This document shows positions 1 through 7,927 of a stretch of DNA of 57,905 nucleotides, one piece after another. Numbering within the stretch: the first letter of the stretch is position 1; every line of letters begins with the position of its first letter. Under the pieces are notes generated by a model, which was not told where the DNA came from, ran no database searches, and was given only the letters and a program-made list of their open reading frames with translations. The position numbers and the translations under genes are program-made. Location of the stretch: positions 1-57,905 of the forward strand of contig NZ_JAUYQL010000061.1 of NCBI RefSeq assembly GCF_030697305.1, read 5' to 3'. This DNA is from Phenylobacterium sp. (GTDB lineage: Bacteria; Pseudomonadota; Alphaproteobacteria; Caulobacterales; Caulobacteraceae).

Positions 1-1008
1 GTTCATCCAATAGGTGACGCAGCCGTCCTGCGCCGCATCGCGGCGGCCGATGTGGTTCCAGCTCGACCACGCCAGCCGGCGCTTGGGCATCAGGTTGCGG
101 TCGCTGTGCAGCACGGCTTGGTTGGCGCTGTAGCGGAACGCCGACAACACGCGCCGCTCCACCGCGCCCGCATCGTCCAGCATGGCCAGGGCGTGATCGG
201 CGTGGGCGGCGATCACCACGTGGTCGTAGCGCTGCACGCGACCGTCGGCCTCGCGCACCTCGACGCCGGCCGCGTCGCGCCGCACGCCAGCAACCTTCGC
301 GCCCACTCGCGTCTCTCCGTCGAACGCCGCAGCCAGCTTGCGCACATAGGCCTGGGAGCCGCCGACGACCGTGCGCCAGCGACCCCGCCCGGTCAGCCGC
401 ATCATCCCGTGGTTCTGGAAGAACCGGACCAGCGCCTCAGCCGGATAGTCGCGGATCGCCGACAGCGGGGTCGACCAGATGGCCGCGGCCTGCGGCAGCA
501 GGTGGTCCTCCTGGAACGCCCGGCAGTATCCCTTTCGCTCCAGATAGTCGCCCAGAGCCAGCTCTGGGTCGGCGATCTCGGCGACCTCGGCGACGCCATG
601 GCGGTAGAACCGGCCGACGTCGCGCAGCATCGCCCAGTAACGGCGGCTGAACAGGTTGCGCCCTTGCGCGAACAGGCCAGTGACGTCGCTGGAGTATTCA
701 AACGCCCCGTCATCCAGCGAGACGCTGAGCGACATCATCGCCTCCCGGCTGGCGACGCCCAGCTCACCCAGCAGGGCGGTGAAGTTGGGGTAGTTCTCCT
801 CGTTGTAGACGATGAAGCCGGTGTCGACGGGCGCGAGCCCTTTGCGCCCCGGCGCGAGGTGGGTGTTGGCGTGGCCGCCCAGCCGCTCGTCGGCCTCGTA
901 GAGGGTCACCGCGTGGCGTTGTGAGAGCAGCCAGGCCGCCGACAGGCCGGAGATGCCGCCCCCTACCACCGCGATGCGCAAGGCCCGATCCGTCTCGCCG
1001 AACGCCAC
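1..1008 (-). CDS. FAD-dependent amine oxidase-like protein (COG2907 type), 3' end outside window
   Basis: The reading frame is open to the left edge, so the C-terminus is missing. Near the N-terminus a dinucleotide-binding motif (VVGGGISGLSAAW) is followed by YEADERLGGHANT, the usual FAD ADP-ribose contacts of the amine-oxidase/phytoene-desaturase fold. It most resembles the predicted NAD/FAD-binding proteins that travel with cyclopropane-fatty-acid synthase-like methyltransferases. I chose the GTG at 1008 because AGGAGG lies 5 nt upstream; an ATG at 1035 is in frame but has no Shine-Dalgarno. It diverges from the DUF1295/methyltransferase operon, and its own downstream partners lie outside the window. 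Its substrate is unknown; a role in modifying membrane fatty acids is inferred from context. Confidence 0.85.
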   Translation of the reverse strand, partial: MAFGETDRALRIAVVGGGISGLSAAWLLSQRHAVTLYEADERLGGHANTHLAPGRKGLAPVDTGFIVYNEENYPNFTALLGELGVASREAMMSLSVSLDDGAFEYSSDVTGLFAQGRNLFSRRYWAMLRDVGRFYRHGVAEVAEIADPELALGDYLERKGYCRAFQEDHLLPQAAAIWSTPLSAIRDYPAEALVRFFQNHGMMRLTGRGRWRTVVGGSQAYVRKLAAAFDGETRVGAKVAGVRRDAAGVEVREADGRVQRYDHVVIAAHADHALAMLDDAGAVERRVLSAFRYSANQAVLHSDRNLMPKRRLAWSSWNHIGRRDAAQDGCVTYWMN

Positions 1009-1052
1009 TGCGCCCTCCTGAGCTGCTGAGGCCATGGCCCCGGTTAAGGAGA

Positions 1053-1106
1053 GCTACGCGGCGGCTTGCGGCCCGGATGCATCCGCTCGGCCGGCGCCTG
1101 CGTAAC
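1053..1106. promoter_or_regulatory. Symmetric divergent ECF-sigma-like promoter pair
   Basis: A perfect palindrome GGATGCATCC (1075-1084) sits between the divergent genes. On each strand its GCATCC half is followed after exactly 16 nt by CGTA: CGTAAC at 1101-1106 on plus and CGTAGC at 1058-1053 on minus. This resembles the RpoE/ChrR (ECF11) pattern TGATCC-N16-CGTA, with two mismatches in the -35 hexamer. One palindrome could serve as -35 for both genes. The assignment is inference; no transcript data are available. Confidence 0.45.
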
Positions 1107-1135
1107 TGCGCTTGAACGCGGAGACCTGAGCAGCG

Positions 1136-1930
1136 ATGACCCTGATGATCGTCCTTGGCGTGCTGGCGGCGATGACCGCGATTATGGCGGCCGCCTGGGC
1201 GTTTCAGCGTCAGGTCGGCGAGTCCGGTTGGATCGACGTGTTTTGGACCTTCGGGACCGGGGCCTGCCTGACGGTCGCAGCCCTCGTCCCTGCGCCGTCG
1301 GGCGCACGCCAGCTGCTCGTCGCGGGTCTGGTGGCGCTGTGGGCCCTGCGGCTCGGGACCTATGTCGCACGCCGCGTCGCCAGCGGTCCGGCCGACGCCC
1401 GCTACGTGCGCCTGCGCGAGCAGTGGGGGGAGACATATCAGCGTAGGCTCGTGGCGCTGACGCTGATCCAGGCGCCGGCCACCGCGCTGCTCGCCGTCTC
1501 CGTTGTGCTGGCCGCGCGGCGCCCGGGCGACAGCCTGCAGGTCACCGACTTCCTCGGCGCGGCGATCCTGCTCGCGGCCATCGCCGGCGAAGCGCTGGCC
1601 GACGCGCAGTTGGCGCGCTTCAAAGCCGACCCCGCCAACAAGGGCCGCATCGCCGACGCCGGCCTCTGGGGCTGGTCGCGGCATCCGAACTACTTCTTCG
1701 AATGGATGGGCTGGCTGGCCTATCCGGTGATCGCCTTCGATCCCGCTAATCCGTGGAGCGCGCTCTCTCTGGCCGCCCCGCTGGTCATGTACCTGCTGCT
1801 GACGCGCGGCTCAGGCCTGCCGCCGCTGGAAGCCTCGATGCTGGCGTCCCGCGGCCAGGCCTATGTCGCCTACCAGGCCCGCGTCAGCGCCTTCTTCCCC
1901 CTGCCCCCGCGCAAAGGAACACCCGCATGA
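1136..1930 (+). CDS. DUF1295 / steroid 5-alpha-reductase-like membrane protein
   Basis: The 264-residue protein is strongly hydrophobic with about six membrane segments. It carries the family signature WGWSRHPNYFFEWMGW at residues 178-193, found in DUF1295 and related isoprenylcysteine methyltransferase/steroid reductase-like membrane enzymes. It starts 30 nt downstream of the proposed ECF -10 and ends 10 nt before the methyltransferase start, so the two are probably one transcript. Biochemical function is not established for this family. Location beside a CFA-type methyltransferase suggests a reductase step on membrane lipids, which is inference. Confidence 0.88.
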   Translation: MTLMIVLGVLAAMTAIMAAAWAFQRQVGESGWIDVFWTFGTGACLTVAALVPAPSGARQLLVAGLVALWALRLGTYVARRVASGPADARYVRLREQWGETYQRRLVALTLIQAPATALLAVSVVLAARRPGDSLQVTDFLGAAILLAAIAGEALADAQLARFKADPANKGRIADAGLWGWSRHPNYFFEWMGWLAYPVIAFDPANPWSALSLAAPLVMYLLLTRGSGLPPLEASMLASRGQAYVAYQARVSAFFPLPPRKGTPA

Positions 1931-1940
1931 GCCTGCCCGC

Positions 1941-2963
1941 ATGAGCCTGATTTCCCGCACCCTGCACGCCTTCGAGGCGACACCCCTCCCCGACGCGCTG
2001 AGCCGTGGCGCGATCGAACTGCTGGTCGCCCAGCAGCGCCGCCGCCTGCTGGCCGCGCCTGGAGGCTCCGAAGCGTTCGCCCAGGCGATGGAGGCCCACG
2101 CCATTGCGGAATACGCCCAGGCCGCCAACGCCCAGCACTATGAACTGCCCGCGAATTTCTTCCAGGCCGCGCTGGGCCCGCAGCTCAAATACTCCAGCGG
2201 CTTTTACGCCCACGAAACGACGACGCTTGCCGAGGCCGAGGAGGCGGCCCTGGCGCTCACCGCCGAGCATGCCGGACTGGAGGATGGCCAGGCGATCCTC
2301 GAACTCGGCTGCGGCTGGGGTTCGCTGTCGCTGTGGATGGCGCAGCGCTTTCCGGCGGCGCGCGTGGTCTCGGTGTCGAATTCCCAGAGCCAAGGGGCGT
2401 TCATCCGCGCCCGCGCTGCGGCGCGGGGCCTGACCAACCTGGAAGTGATCACCTGCGACATGAACACCTTCGACACCCAGGGTGCCTTCGACCGCGTGGT
2501 CTCGGTGGAGATGTTCGAGCACATGGCCAACTGGCGCGCGTTGCTGACGCGCGTCCGGACCTGGATGAAGCCGGACGGTCGGCTGTTCCTGCACGTCTTC
2601 TCCCACGCCACGACGCCTTATCGCTTCGAGGCCGAGGGCGACGCCGACTGGATCGGCAAGTACTTCTTCAGCGGCGGCCTGATGCCCAGCCACGATCTGG
2701 CGAGCCGCTTCCCCGACCTGTTCACGGTCGAGGCCGACTGGCGTTGGAGCGGCGCTCACTATCAGCGCACCGCGCTCGACTGGCTGGCCAACTACGATCG
2801 TGAAGCGGCCGCGATCACGCCGGTGCTGCACGATGTCTACGGCGACGAGGCGCTGCTGTGGCGTCGACGCTGGCGGTTGTTCTTCCTGGCTGTGGCGGGA
2901 TTGTTCGGCCATCGCGGCGGGGCTGAATGGGGCGTCAGCCACCACCGCCTGAAACTCGCGTGA
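1941..2963 (+). CDS. Cyclopropane-fatty-acid synthase family SAM methyltransferase
   Basis: This 340-residue protein has the SAM-binding motif LELGCGWGS at residues 120-128 and downstream CFA-family blocks such as SVEMFEHMANW and HVFSHATTPYRF. It would transfer a methyl or methylene group to the double bond of unsaturated phospholipid acyl chains at the membrane. It is somewhat shorter than classical Cfa (about 380 residues), and its neighbours match the set seen with alphaproteobacterial acyl methyltransferases (UfaM-like, furan or methyl fatty acids) rather than a lone cfa gene. I chose the ATG at 1941, not a longer frame that runs back into DUF1295; the sequence GCATGAGCCTG occurs twice there (1925-1935 and 1939-1949). 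Confidence 0.9.
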   Translation: MSLISRTLHAFEATPLPDALSRGAIELLVAQQRRRLLAAPGGSEAFAQAMEAHAIAEYAQAANAQHYELPANFFQAALGPQLKYSSGFYAHETTTLAEAEEAALALTAEHAGLEDGQAILELGCGWGSLSLWMAQRFPAARVVSVSNSQSQGAFIRARAAARGLTNLEVITCDMNTFDTQGAFDRVVSVEMFEHMANWRALLTRVRTWMKPDGRLFLHVFSHATTPYRFEAEGDADWIGKYFFSGGLMPSHDLASRFPDLFTVEADWRWSGAHYQRTALDWLANYDREAAAITPVLHDVYGDEALLWRRRWRLFFLAVAGLFGHRGGAEWGVSHHRLKLA

Positions 2964-2974
2964 GGCGCTGAAGC

Positions 2975-3385
2975 ATGTCCTACATCGCTGCCTATCTGGC
3001 CGCCGCCGTCACCTTCGTGCTGCTCGACGCCGCCTGGCTGACGCTCGCCGGGCCCAAACTCTACAAGCCGATCATCGGCGAGATCCTCGCCGAGCGCGTG
3101 GCGGCGGGCCCGGCCATCGCCTTCTATCTCATCTACCTGGTTGGCGTTGTCGTCCTAGCTGCGGCGCCGGCCGCCCGCGAGGGCTCCTGGCCGCGCGCGA
3201 TGGCGCTGGGGGCCACCCTGGGCGTCGTCGCCTACGCGACCTACGACCTCACCAACCAGGCGACGCTGAAGGTCTGGTCGCTGAAGATCACCCTGGCGGA
3301 CATGGCCTGGGGCGCCTTCGTCACCGCCATGGCCGCCACCGCCGGCTGTCTGGCCTTCCGCGCCGTACGCCGCGCGTTCGGGTAG
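2975..3385 (+). CDS. DUF2177 family membrane protein
   Basis: The 136-residue protein has four predicted membrane spans and the DUF2177 hallmarks: an N-terminal LLDAAWL stretch, GPKLYKP after the first helix, and YATYDLTNQATLKVWS in the third. It begins 11 nt after the methyltransferase stop, so it is very probably the last gene of the same operon. The family recurs in CFA-synthase/FAD-oxidoreductase clusters, but its biochemical role is unknown. Confidence 0.88.
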   Translation: MSYIAAYLAAAVTFVLLDAAWLTLAGPKLYKPIIGEILAERVAAGPAIAFYLIYLVGVVVLAAAPAAREGSWPRAMALGATLGVVAYATYDLTNQATLKVWSLKITLADMAWGAFVTAMAATAGCLAFRAVRRAFG

Positions 3386-3412
3386 AGTTCGAAACGATCG
3401 GAAAACATGGTT

Positions 3413-3469
3413 GTTTGGCGAAGCGGTGCGGCGCGTGGCATCTAGCCGCCGCATCCGTTTGGCGAGGCG
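3413..3469 (+). repeat. Short direct repeat upstream of the sugar aminotransferase
   Basis: GTTTGGCGAAGCG at 3413-3425 recurs as GTTTGGCGAGGCG at 3457-3469 (12 of 13 identical, 44 nt apart). The second copy ends just before the start codon at 3476 and supplies its GAGG ribosome-binding site. Two same-phase copies in a 90-nt leader could be an operator pair or a chance repeat. Confidence 0.3.
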
Positions 3470-3475
3470 CTCATC

Positions 3476-4633
3476 ATGCCGATTCCGTTCATCGATCTGC
3501 AGGCCCAGCGCCGGAGGCTCGGCGAGCCGCTGGAAGCCGCCATCCTCAAGGTGGTGCGCAGCGGCGCCTACATCATGGGTCCGGAGATCGCCCAACTCGA
3601 GAGCGAGCTCGCACGCTTTGGCCAGGCGCCGTTCGTGCTGTCGTGCGGCAGCGGCACCGAGGCGCTGATCCTGCCGCTGATGGCCTGGGGCGTCGGCCCC
3701 GGCGACGCGGTCTTCTGCCCTAGCTTCACCTTCGCGGCGACCGCCGAGGTGATGCCCCTGATCGGCGCCTCGCCGGTGTTCGTCGATATCGACGCCGACA
3801 CCTACAACATGGACGCCGCCAGCCTTGAGGCGGCGATCCTGGCGGTGAAGGCGGCAGGCGAGCTCACGCCGCGCGCGGTGATCGCGGTCGACCTGTTCGG
3901 CCAGCCCGCCGACTATCCGGCCATCGCCGAGGTGGCGCATCGCCACGGCCTGAAGTTGATCGCCGATTCAGCACAAGGCTTCGGATGCACCCTCGATGGG
4001 CGTCACCCGATCCACTGGGCCGACGTCGCCACCGCAAGCTTCTTCCCCGCCAAGCCGCTGGGCTGCTACGGCGACGGCGGGGCGGTGCTGAGCAAGGACG
4101 CGCGCCTGCACGACGTGATGGTCTCGCTGCGGGTCCACGGCCAGGCGGTGAAGTCCGACACCGAGGGCGCGACCTTCGAGCACGATCCCAAGTACCTCAA
4201 CCTGCGCATCGGCATGAACGCGCGCATGGATACCCTGCAGGCCGCCGTCCTGCTGGAGAAGCTGAAGATCTTCGAGAGTGAGATCGAGGCCCGCAACCGC
4301 ATAGCCGATCGCTACGCCGCCGGGCTCGCCGGCGCCGCGCGCACGCCCCGGGTGATCGACAAGGGGATCAGCGTCTGGGCCCAGTACACAATCGAGGTGG
4401 ACAACCGCGACGGCCTGGCCGGGCATCTGCGCGAAGCCGGCGTCCCCACCGCCGTCTACTATCCGATCCCGATCCACCGCCAGGCGATCTACTCGACCTA
4501 TCCCCAGGCGCCCGGGGGACTGCCGGTCACCGACGCCAAGTCGAAGGTGGTCATCAGCCTGCCGATGCATCCGTACCTGGAGCCTGAGGCCCAGGATCAG
4601 GTGATCGCTGCGGTGCGGGCCTTCTCAGGCTAG
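3476..4633 (+). CDS. DegT/DnrJ/EryC1/StrS family PLP sugar aminotransferase
   Basis: This is a full-length 385-residue fold-type I aminotransferase of nucleotide-sugar metabolism. Visible features are CGSGTEAL (58-64) for cofactor phosphate binding, ADSAQ with Asp164 contacting the PLP ring nitrogen, and Lys193 in FFPAKPLG as the Schiff-base lysine. The C-terminal PIPIHRQAIY block is typical of WecE/Per-like sugar aminotransferases. Such enzymes aminate keto-sugars for O-antigen, S-layer or exopolysaccharide precursors. No glycosyltransferase or epimerase lies nearby, so it acts with genes elsewhere. Start ATG 3476 has GAGG 8 nt upstream. Confidence 0.9.
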   Translation: MPIPFIDLQAQRRRLGEPLEAAILKVVRSGAYIMGPEIAQLESELARFGQAPFVLSCGSGTEALILPLMAWGVGPGDAVFCPSFTFAATAEVMPLIGASPVFVDIDADTYNMDAASLEAAILAVKAAGELTPRAVIAVDLFGQPADYPAIAEVAHRHGLKLIADSAQGFGCTLDGRHPIHWADVATASFFPAKPLGCYGDGGAVLSKDARLHDVMVSLRVHGQAVKSDTEGATFEHDPKYLNLRIGMNARMDTLQAAVLLEKLKIFESEIEARNRIADRYAAGLAGAARTPRVIDKGISVWAQYTIEVDNRDGLAGHLREAGVPTAVYYPIPIHRQAIYSTYPQAPGGLPVTDAKSKVVISLPMHPYLEPEAQDQVIAAVRAFSG

Positions 4634-4851
4634 CGCCAGCGGCGGCGGGGCGGTTCGCGGTCAGGGCCCAGGTAGTGCAGCAGGCTGAGCAGCGCCACGG
4701 CGGCCACGGCGCCGAGCGCGAAGGCGCCGGCCGCCGTCGCCGAAACGCCGGCGGGGCCCAGCGTCATCGGTCTGGGCTCCATCCAGTGCACCAATACGCC
4801 GTCAGACGCGGGCGGCTCCTCTGACAGAGGCTCGTCCACAAGGTCGCTCAT
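4630..4851 (-). CDS. Small single-pass membrane protein, unknown function
   Basis: The 73-residue product has an acidic N-terminus, a VLVHWMEPRPM segment, one hydrophobic helix (roughly residues 38-60) and an arginine-rich tail (REPPRRRWR). That suggests a bitopic protein with the C-terminus in the cytoplasm. Its stop overlaps the aminotransferase stop by 4 nt (convergent). GGGAG lies 8 nt before the ATG. I do not recognise a named family; composition and the plausible start support a real gene. Confidence 0.6.
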   Translation of the reverse strand: MSDLVDEPLSEEPPASDGVLVHWMEPRPMTLGPAGVSATAAGAFALGAVAAVALLSLLHYLGPDREPPRRRWR

Positions 4852-4986
4852 GCTGGAGGCTCCCGCGCTAGTCGCCGTGGTGAACCCGTCGGCACGGCCA
4901 AGGTTCCGCCTGCGATGCTGGCGCTAATCTCATCCGGGCGCTAGAAGCCGCCTCGCCCATCCACCGCGCACGTGACATCTGAGACC

Positions 4987-5733
4987 ATGGCCGGACATTC
5001 AAAATTCAAGAACATCATGCACAAGAAGGGTCGCCAGGACGCGGCCCGATCAAAGCTGTTCTCCAAGCTTTCCCGCGAGATCACGGTCGCCGCGCGCCAC
5101 GGCCTGCCCGATCCGGCGATGAACGCGCGCCTGCGTCTGGCGGTCGCCAACGCCAAGGGCGAGTCGATGCCCAAGGACAACATCGACCGGGCGATCAAAA
5201 AGGCCTCCGGCGGCGAGGGTGAGACCTACGAGGAGATTCGCTACGAAGGCTTCGGCCCCGGCGGCTCGGGCCTTATCGTCGAGGTGCTGACCGACAACCG
5301 CAACCGCGCCGCATCGGTTGTGCGCACCATCTTCGGCAAGAACGGCGGGGCGCTGGGCGAGAGCGGCACGGTGGCCTTCATGTTCGACCGGGTTGGCCAG
5401 ATCATCTATCCGGCCGCGGCGGGGTCCGAGGACAAGGTGATGGAGGCCGCGATCGAGGCTGGCGCCGAGGACGTCGAATCCGACGCCGACAGCCACGTGA
5501 TCTTCACCGCCTTCGAAGAACTGTCGGAAGTCGCCCAGGCGCTCGAAGGCTCCCTCGGCGCGGCCAAGTCCACGGCCATCGCCTGGCGGCCCAAGACGCT
5601 GACCCCGGTGAGCGGCGACCAGGTGTCGACCCTCATGCGCCTGCTCGACGCCCTGGAGGACGAGGACGACGTCCAGAACGTCTGGGGCAACTACGACATC
5701 TCCGACGAGGACCTGGAGAAGTTGGCGGGGTGA
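4987..5733 (+). CDS. yebC: YebC/PmpR-family protein (translation/transcription factor)
   Basis: The 248-residue protein has the canonical N-terminus [18 protein letters not shown] and the conserved [11 protein letters not shown] and YEGFGPGG blocks. A GTG at 4972 would add five residues that the family lacks, so ATG 4987 is preferred. Family members are described as DNA-binding regulators, and more recently as factors that relieve ribosome stalling. In many proteobacteria yebC directly precedes ruvC; here about 7.2 kb separates them. An inverted repeat follows the stop codon. Confidence 0.95.
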   Translation: MAGHSKFKNIMHKKGRQDAARSKLFSKLSREITVAARHGLPDPAMNARLRLAVANAKGESMPKDNIDRAIKKASGGEGETYEEIRYEGFGPGGSGLIVEVLTDNRNRAASVVRTIFGKNGGALGESGTVAFMFDRVGQIIYPAAAGSEDKVMEAAIEAGAEDVESDADSHVIFTAFEELSEVAQALEGSLGAAKSTAIAWRPKTLTPVSGDQVSTLMRLLDALEDEDDVQNVWGNYDISDEDLEKLAG

Positions 5734-5737
5734 TCTC

Positions 5738-5762
5738 CCCGCTCACCGTCGGGATGAGCGGG
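5738..5762. repeat. Short inverted repeat, collapsed copy of the intergenic repeat at 34.5 kb
   Basis: CCCGCTCA and TGAGCGGG form an 8-bp stem around CCGTCGGGA, 4 nt after the yebC stop. Its left end (CCGCTCACC) matches the left end of the element at 34501, and GTCGGGATGAGCGG matches that element's right end exactly. It therefore looks like the same element with its middle deleted. It may also aid transcription termination after yebC, although no U-tract follows. Confidence 0.55.
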
Positions 5763-5849
5763 TGTTGCGCGCCGTCCCGCGCCACCAAACCGCGCGCCGC
5801 ACGTTGACCCTGCGCGCCGCGCTTCGGCGCGCGTGACGTTCGAGGCCCT

Positions 5850-7100
5850 TTGTCCCCCGACCCCTATGTCCTGTTCCTCGCCGGCCTGGGCGCCGTGGTG
5901 CTGCTGGTCGCCTGGGTGCCGCTGGCGCTCAAACGCGCGCCTTTGTCGCTGGCGATCTTGTGCGTGCTGATCGGGCTGGCGTTGTTTGGCTCCGGCCTGC
6001 TGGCGTTCAGGCCGGACCCGCGCACCTATGACACCATCACAGAGCGCCTGTGCGAGCTGGTGGTGATCATCTCGCTGATGGGCGCAGGGCTGAAGCTCGA
6101 CCGACCGTTCGGGTGGAAGGCGTGGCGCACCACGTGGCGCCTCCTGGCGATCGCCATGCCCCTGACCATCGCCGCGGTGGCCGCGCTTGGGCACTACGGC
6201 CTGGGGTTTCCGTTGGCCATGGCGCTGCTGTTCGGCGCTGCGCTGGCCCCCACTGATCCGGTGCTGGCGTCCGACGTCCAGGTGGGTCCGCCGCAGTCCG
6301 GCGAGGAGGACGAGGTGCGTTTCGGCCTGACCTCGGAAGCCGGGCTCAATGACGGACTCGCGTTCCCGTTCGTGATGCTGGCGATTGTCTTCGCCCAGGG
6401 CGCCCAGCCTGAGGCCGGCGACTTGCTGCGCTGGCTAGCGGTGGACGTGGCGTGGCGGATCGTCTGCGGCGTGGCGGTGGGGTGGCTGGTCGGGCGCGCG
6501 CTCGGGTGGCTCGCGTTCGGCGCACCGCATGTGAAGCTGTCGCACACCGGAGACGGGCTCGTGGCGATCGGCGCGACCCTGCTGGCCTACGCCGTTACCG
6601 AAGTGCTGCACGGGTACGGCTTCCTCGCCGTGTTCATCGCCGCCCTGGCGCTGCGACGCCGCGAACCGGGTCACGAATTCCACACCGCCCTTCATGACTT
6701 CGCCGAACAGATCGAGCGCCTGCTGATGATGTTGGTGCTGGTGCTGTTCGGAGGCGCGATCGCCGGCGGAATGCTGGCGCCGCTCACATGGCGCGACGCG
6801 GGCGTGGCCGTGCTCGTCCTGCTGGTCGCCCGCCCCCTGGCGGGCTGGCTGTCGCTCGCTGGAACGAGCGTGCCCGGCCGCGACCGCGGGATGATCGCCT
6901 TCCTCGGCATTCGCGGGATCGGCTCGTTCTACTATCTGGCCTATGCGCTCAACCACGCGACGTTCGGCGACAGCGCGCGGATCTGGGCCGTCACCGGCCT
7001 GATCGTGCTGCTGTCGATCCTGATCCATGGCGTCACCGCCACGCCCCTGATGTTATGGATCGACGCCAAGAGCCGGGCGATCGGGTCCCGCCAACGATGA
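5850..7100 (+). CDS. Cation:proton antiporter (CPA1 / NhaP-like)
   Basis: The 416-residue protein has about twelve membrane helices and CPA1 signatures: AALAPTDPVLASDVQVGPP and LTSEAGLNDGLAFPFV, where the ND pair is part of the ion-exchange site. It would exchange Na+ or K+ for protons across the inner membrane. Translation probably starts at the TTG at 5850, with GAGG 4 nt upstream; no ATG or GTG fits better. The stop overlaps the ATG of the potassium-channel gene (ATGA), implying coupled translation, and mgtC follows, so this is a cation-homeostasis operon. Confidence 0.88.
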   Translation: MSPDPYVLFLAGLGAVVLLVAWVPLALKRAPLSLAILCVLIGLALFGSGLLAFRPDPRTYDTITERLCELVVIISLMGAGLKLDRPFGWKAWRTTWRLLAIAMPLTIAAVAALGHYGLGFPLAMALLFGAALAPTDPVLASDVQVGPPQSGEEDEVRFGLTSEAGLNDGLAFPFVMLAIVFAQGAQPEAGDLLRWLAVDVAWRIVCGVAVGWLVGRALGWLAFGAPHVKLSHTGDGLVAIGATLLAYAVTEVLHGYGFLAVFIAALALRRREPGHEFHTALHDFAEQIERLLMMLVLVLFGGAIAGGMLAPLTWRDAGVAVLVLLVARPLAGWLSLAGTSVPGRDRGMIAFLGIRGIGSFYYLAYALNHATFGDSARIWAVTGLIVLLSILIHGVTATPLMLWIDAKSRAIGSRQR

Positions 7101-7915
7101 AGGCCGCCTTGGACGCAAAGACCGCCCCACGCCGCTTCTCGCCGCCACATGCCTTCCATCGTCTGAGAGTGCGCTTGCGCAGCCTCTATCGCGGCGACAG
7201 CCCGGCCGCGGTGCGCTTCCGCTACAGCGTCATCTGCATCGATCTTGCGATCATCGCCTTCTTCATCGCCGGCCCGATGTTGCGCCAGCAGTGGGTGTTC
7301 CTGACCCTCGACTACGCGATCGCCGCGGTGCTGGGCGTCGACCTCGCCGCCCGCGCGCTGACCTATCCCAAGCTCAGCCGCTGGCTGCGCCGGCCGGTGG
7401 TCTGGGTCGACATCTTCATCTGGCTGACCCTGCTCTTGCCGGAGATCTTCCTGAACCTGGGCTTCCTGCGGGTCGCGCGCCTCTGGACCCTGGTGCACAG
7501 CGAGTTCTTCTGGCGGACCATCGGACGGCGCTACGACGACACCCGCTGGGAGGATGTGGCCAAGGCGGGCGTCAATCTGGTGACCTTCGTGTTCGTCGCC
7601 ACCGGGTTCGTCTACGCGAGCTTCGCGCGCATCCACCCCGGCATCGACGGCTATGTGGACGCGCTCTATTTCACCGTGGCGGCGCTGACCACCACCGGTT
7701 TCGGCGACATCACGCTGCCGGGGACCTGGGGGCGGCTGATCTCGATCGGCGTGATGATCTCCGGGATCACCCTGTTCGTGCAGTTGGCTCAGACCTTGTT
7801 CCGACCCCACAAGGTGATCTGGCCCTGCCCGTCCTGCGGCCTGCTGCGGCACGACCCCGACGCGGTGCACTGCAAGGCCTGCGGCCAACTTCTGGCCATT
7901 CCGAACAAGAGCTGA
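7097..7915 (+). CDS. Potassium channel family protein with C-terminal zinc ribbon
   Basis: The 272-residue protein has hydrophobic helices at about residues 43-60, 66-90 and 100-122, then an S4-like stretch with Arg125 and Arg128. A pore loop carries TTTGFGDI (199-205), the potassium selectivity filter, followed by a last helix (211-232). The architecture is that of a six-helix voltage-gated-like channel. The tail is unusual: Cys244, Cys247, Cys259 and Cys262 form CPSC-x11-CKAC, a zinc-ribbon pattern, where many bacterial channels have an RCK or cyclic-nucleotide domain or nothing. ATG 7097 overlaps the antiporter stop, so I reject a longer frame that begins inside the antiporter gene. Confidence 0.85.
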   Translation: MKAALDAKTAPRRFSPPHAFHRLRVRLRSLYRGDSPAAVRFRYSVICIDLAIIAFFIAGPMLRQQWVFLTLDYAIAAVLGVDLAARALTYPKLSRWLRRPVVWVDIFIWLTLLLPEIFLNLGFLRVARLWTLVHSEFFWRTIGRRYDDTRWEDVAKAGVNLVTFVFVATGFVYASFARIHPGIDGYVDALYFTVAALTTTGFGDITLPGTWGRLISIGVMISGITLFVQLAQTLFRPHKVIWPCPSCGLLRHDPDAVHCKACGQLLAIPNKS

Positions 7916-7927
7916 GAGGCGACCCCC

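Noticed and set aside
1863..1940. Longer methyltransferase start overlapping DUF1295
   Set aside because: The added residues come from the DUF1295 3' end in another frame; ATG 1941 gives a compact N-terminus.
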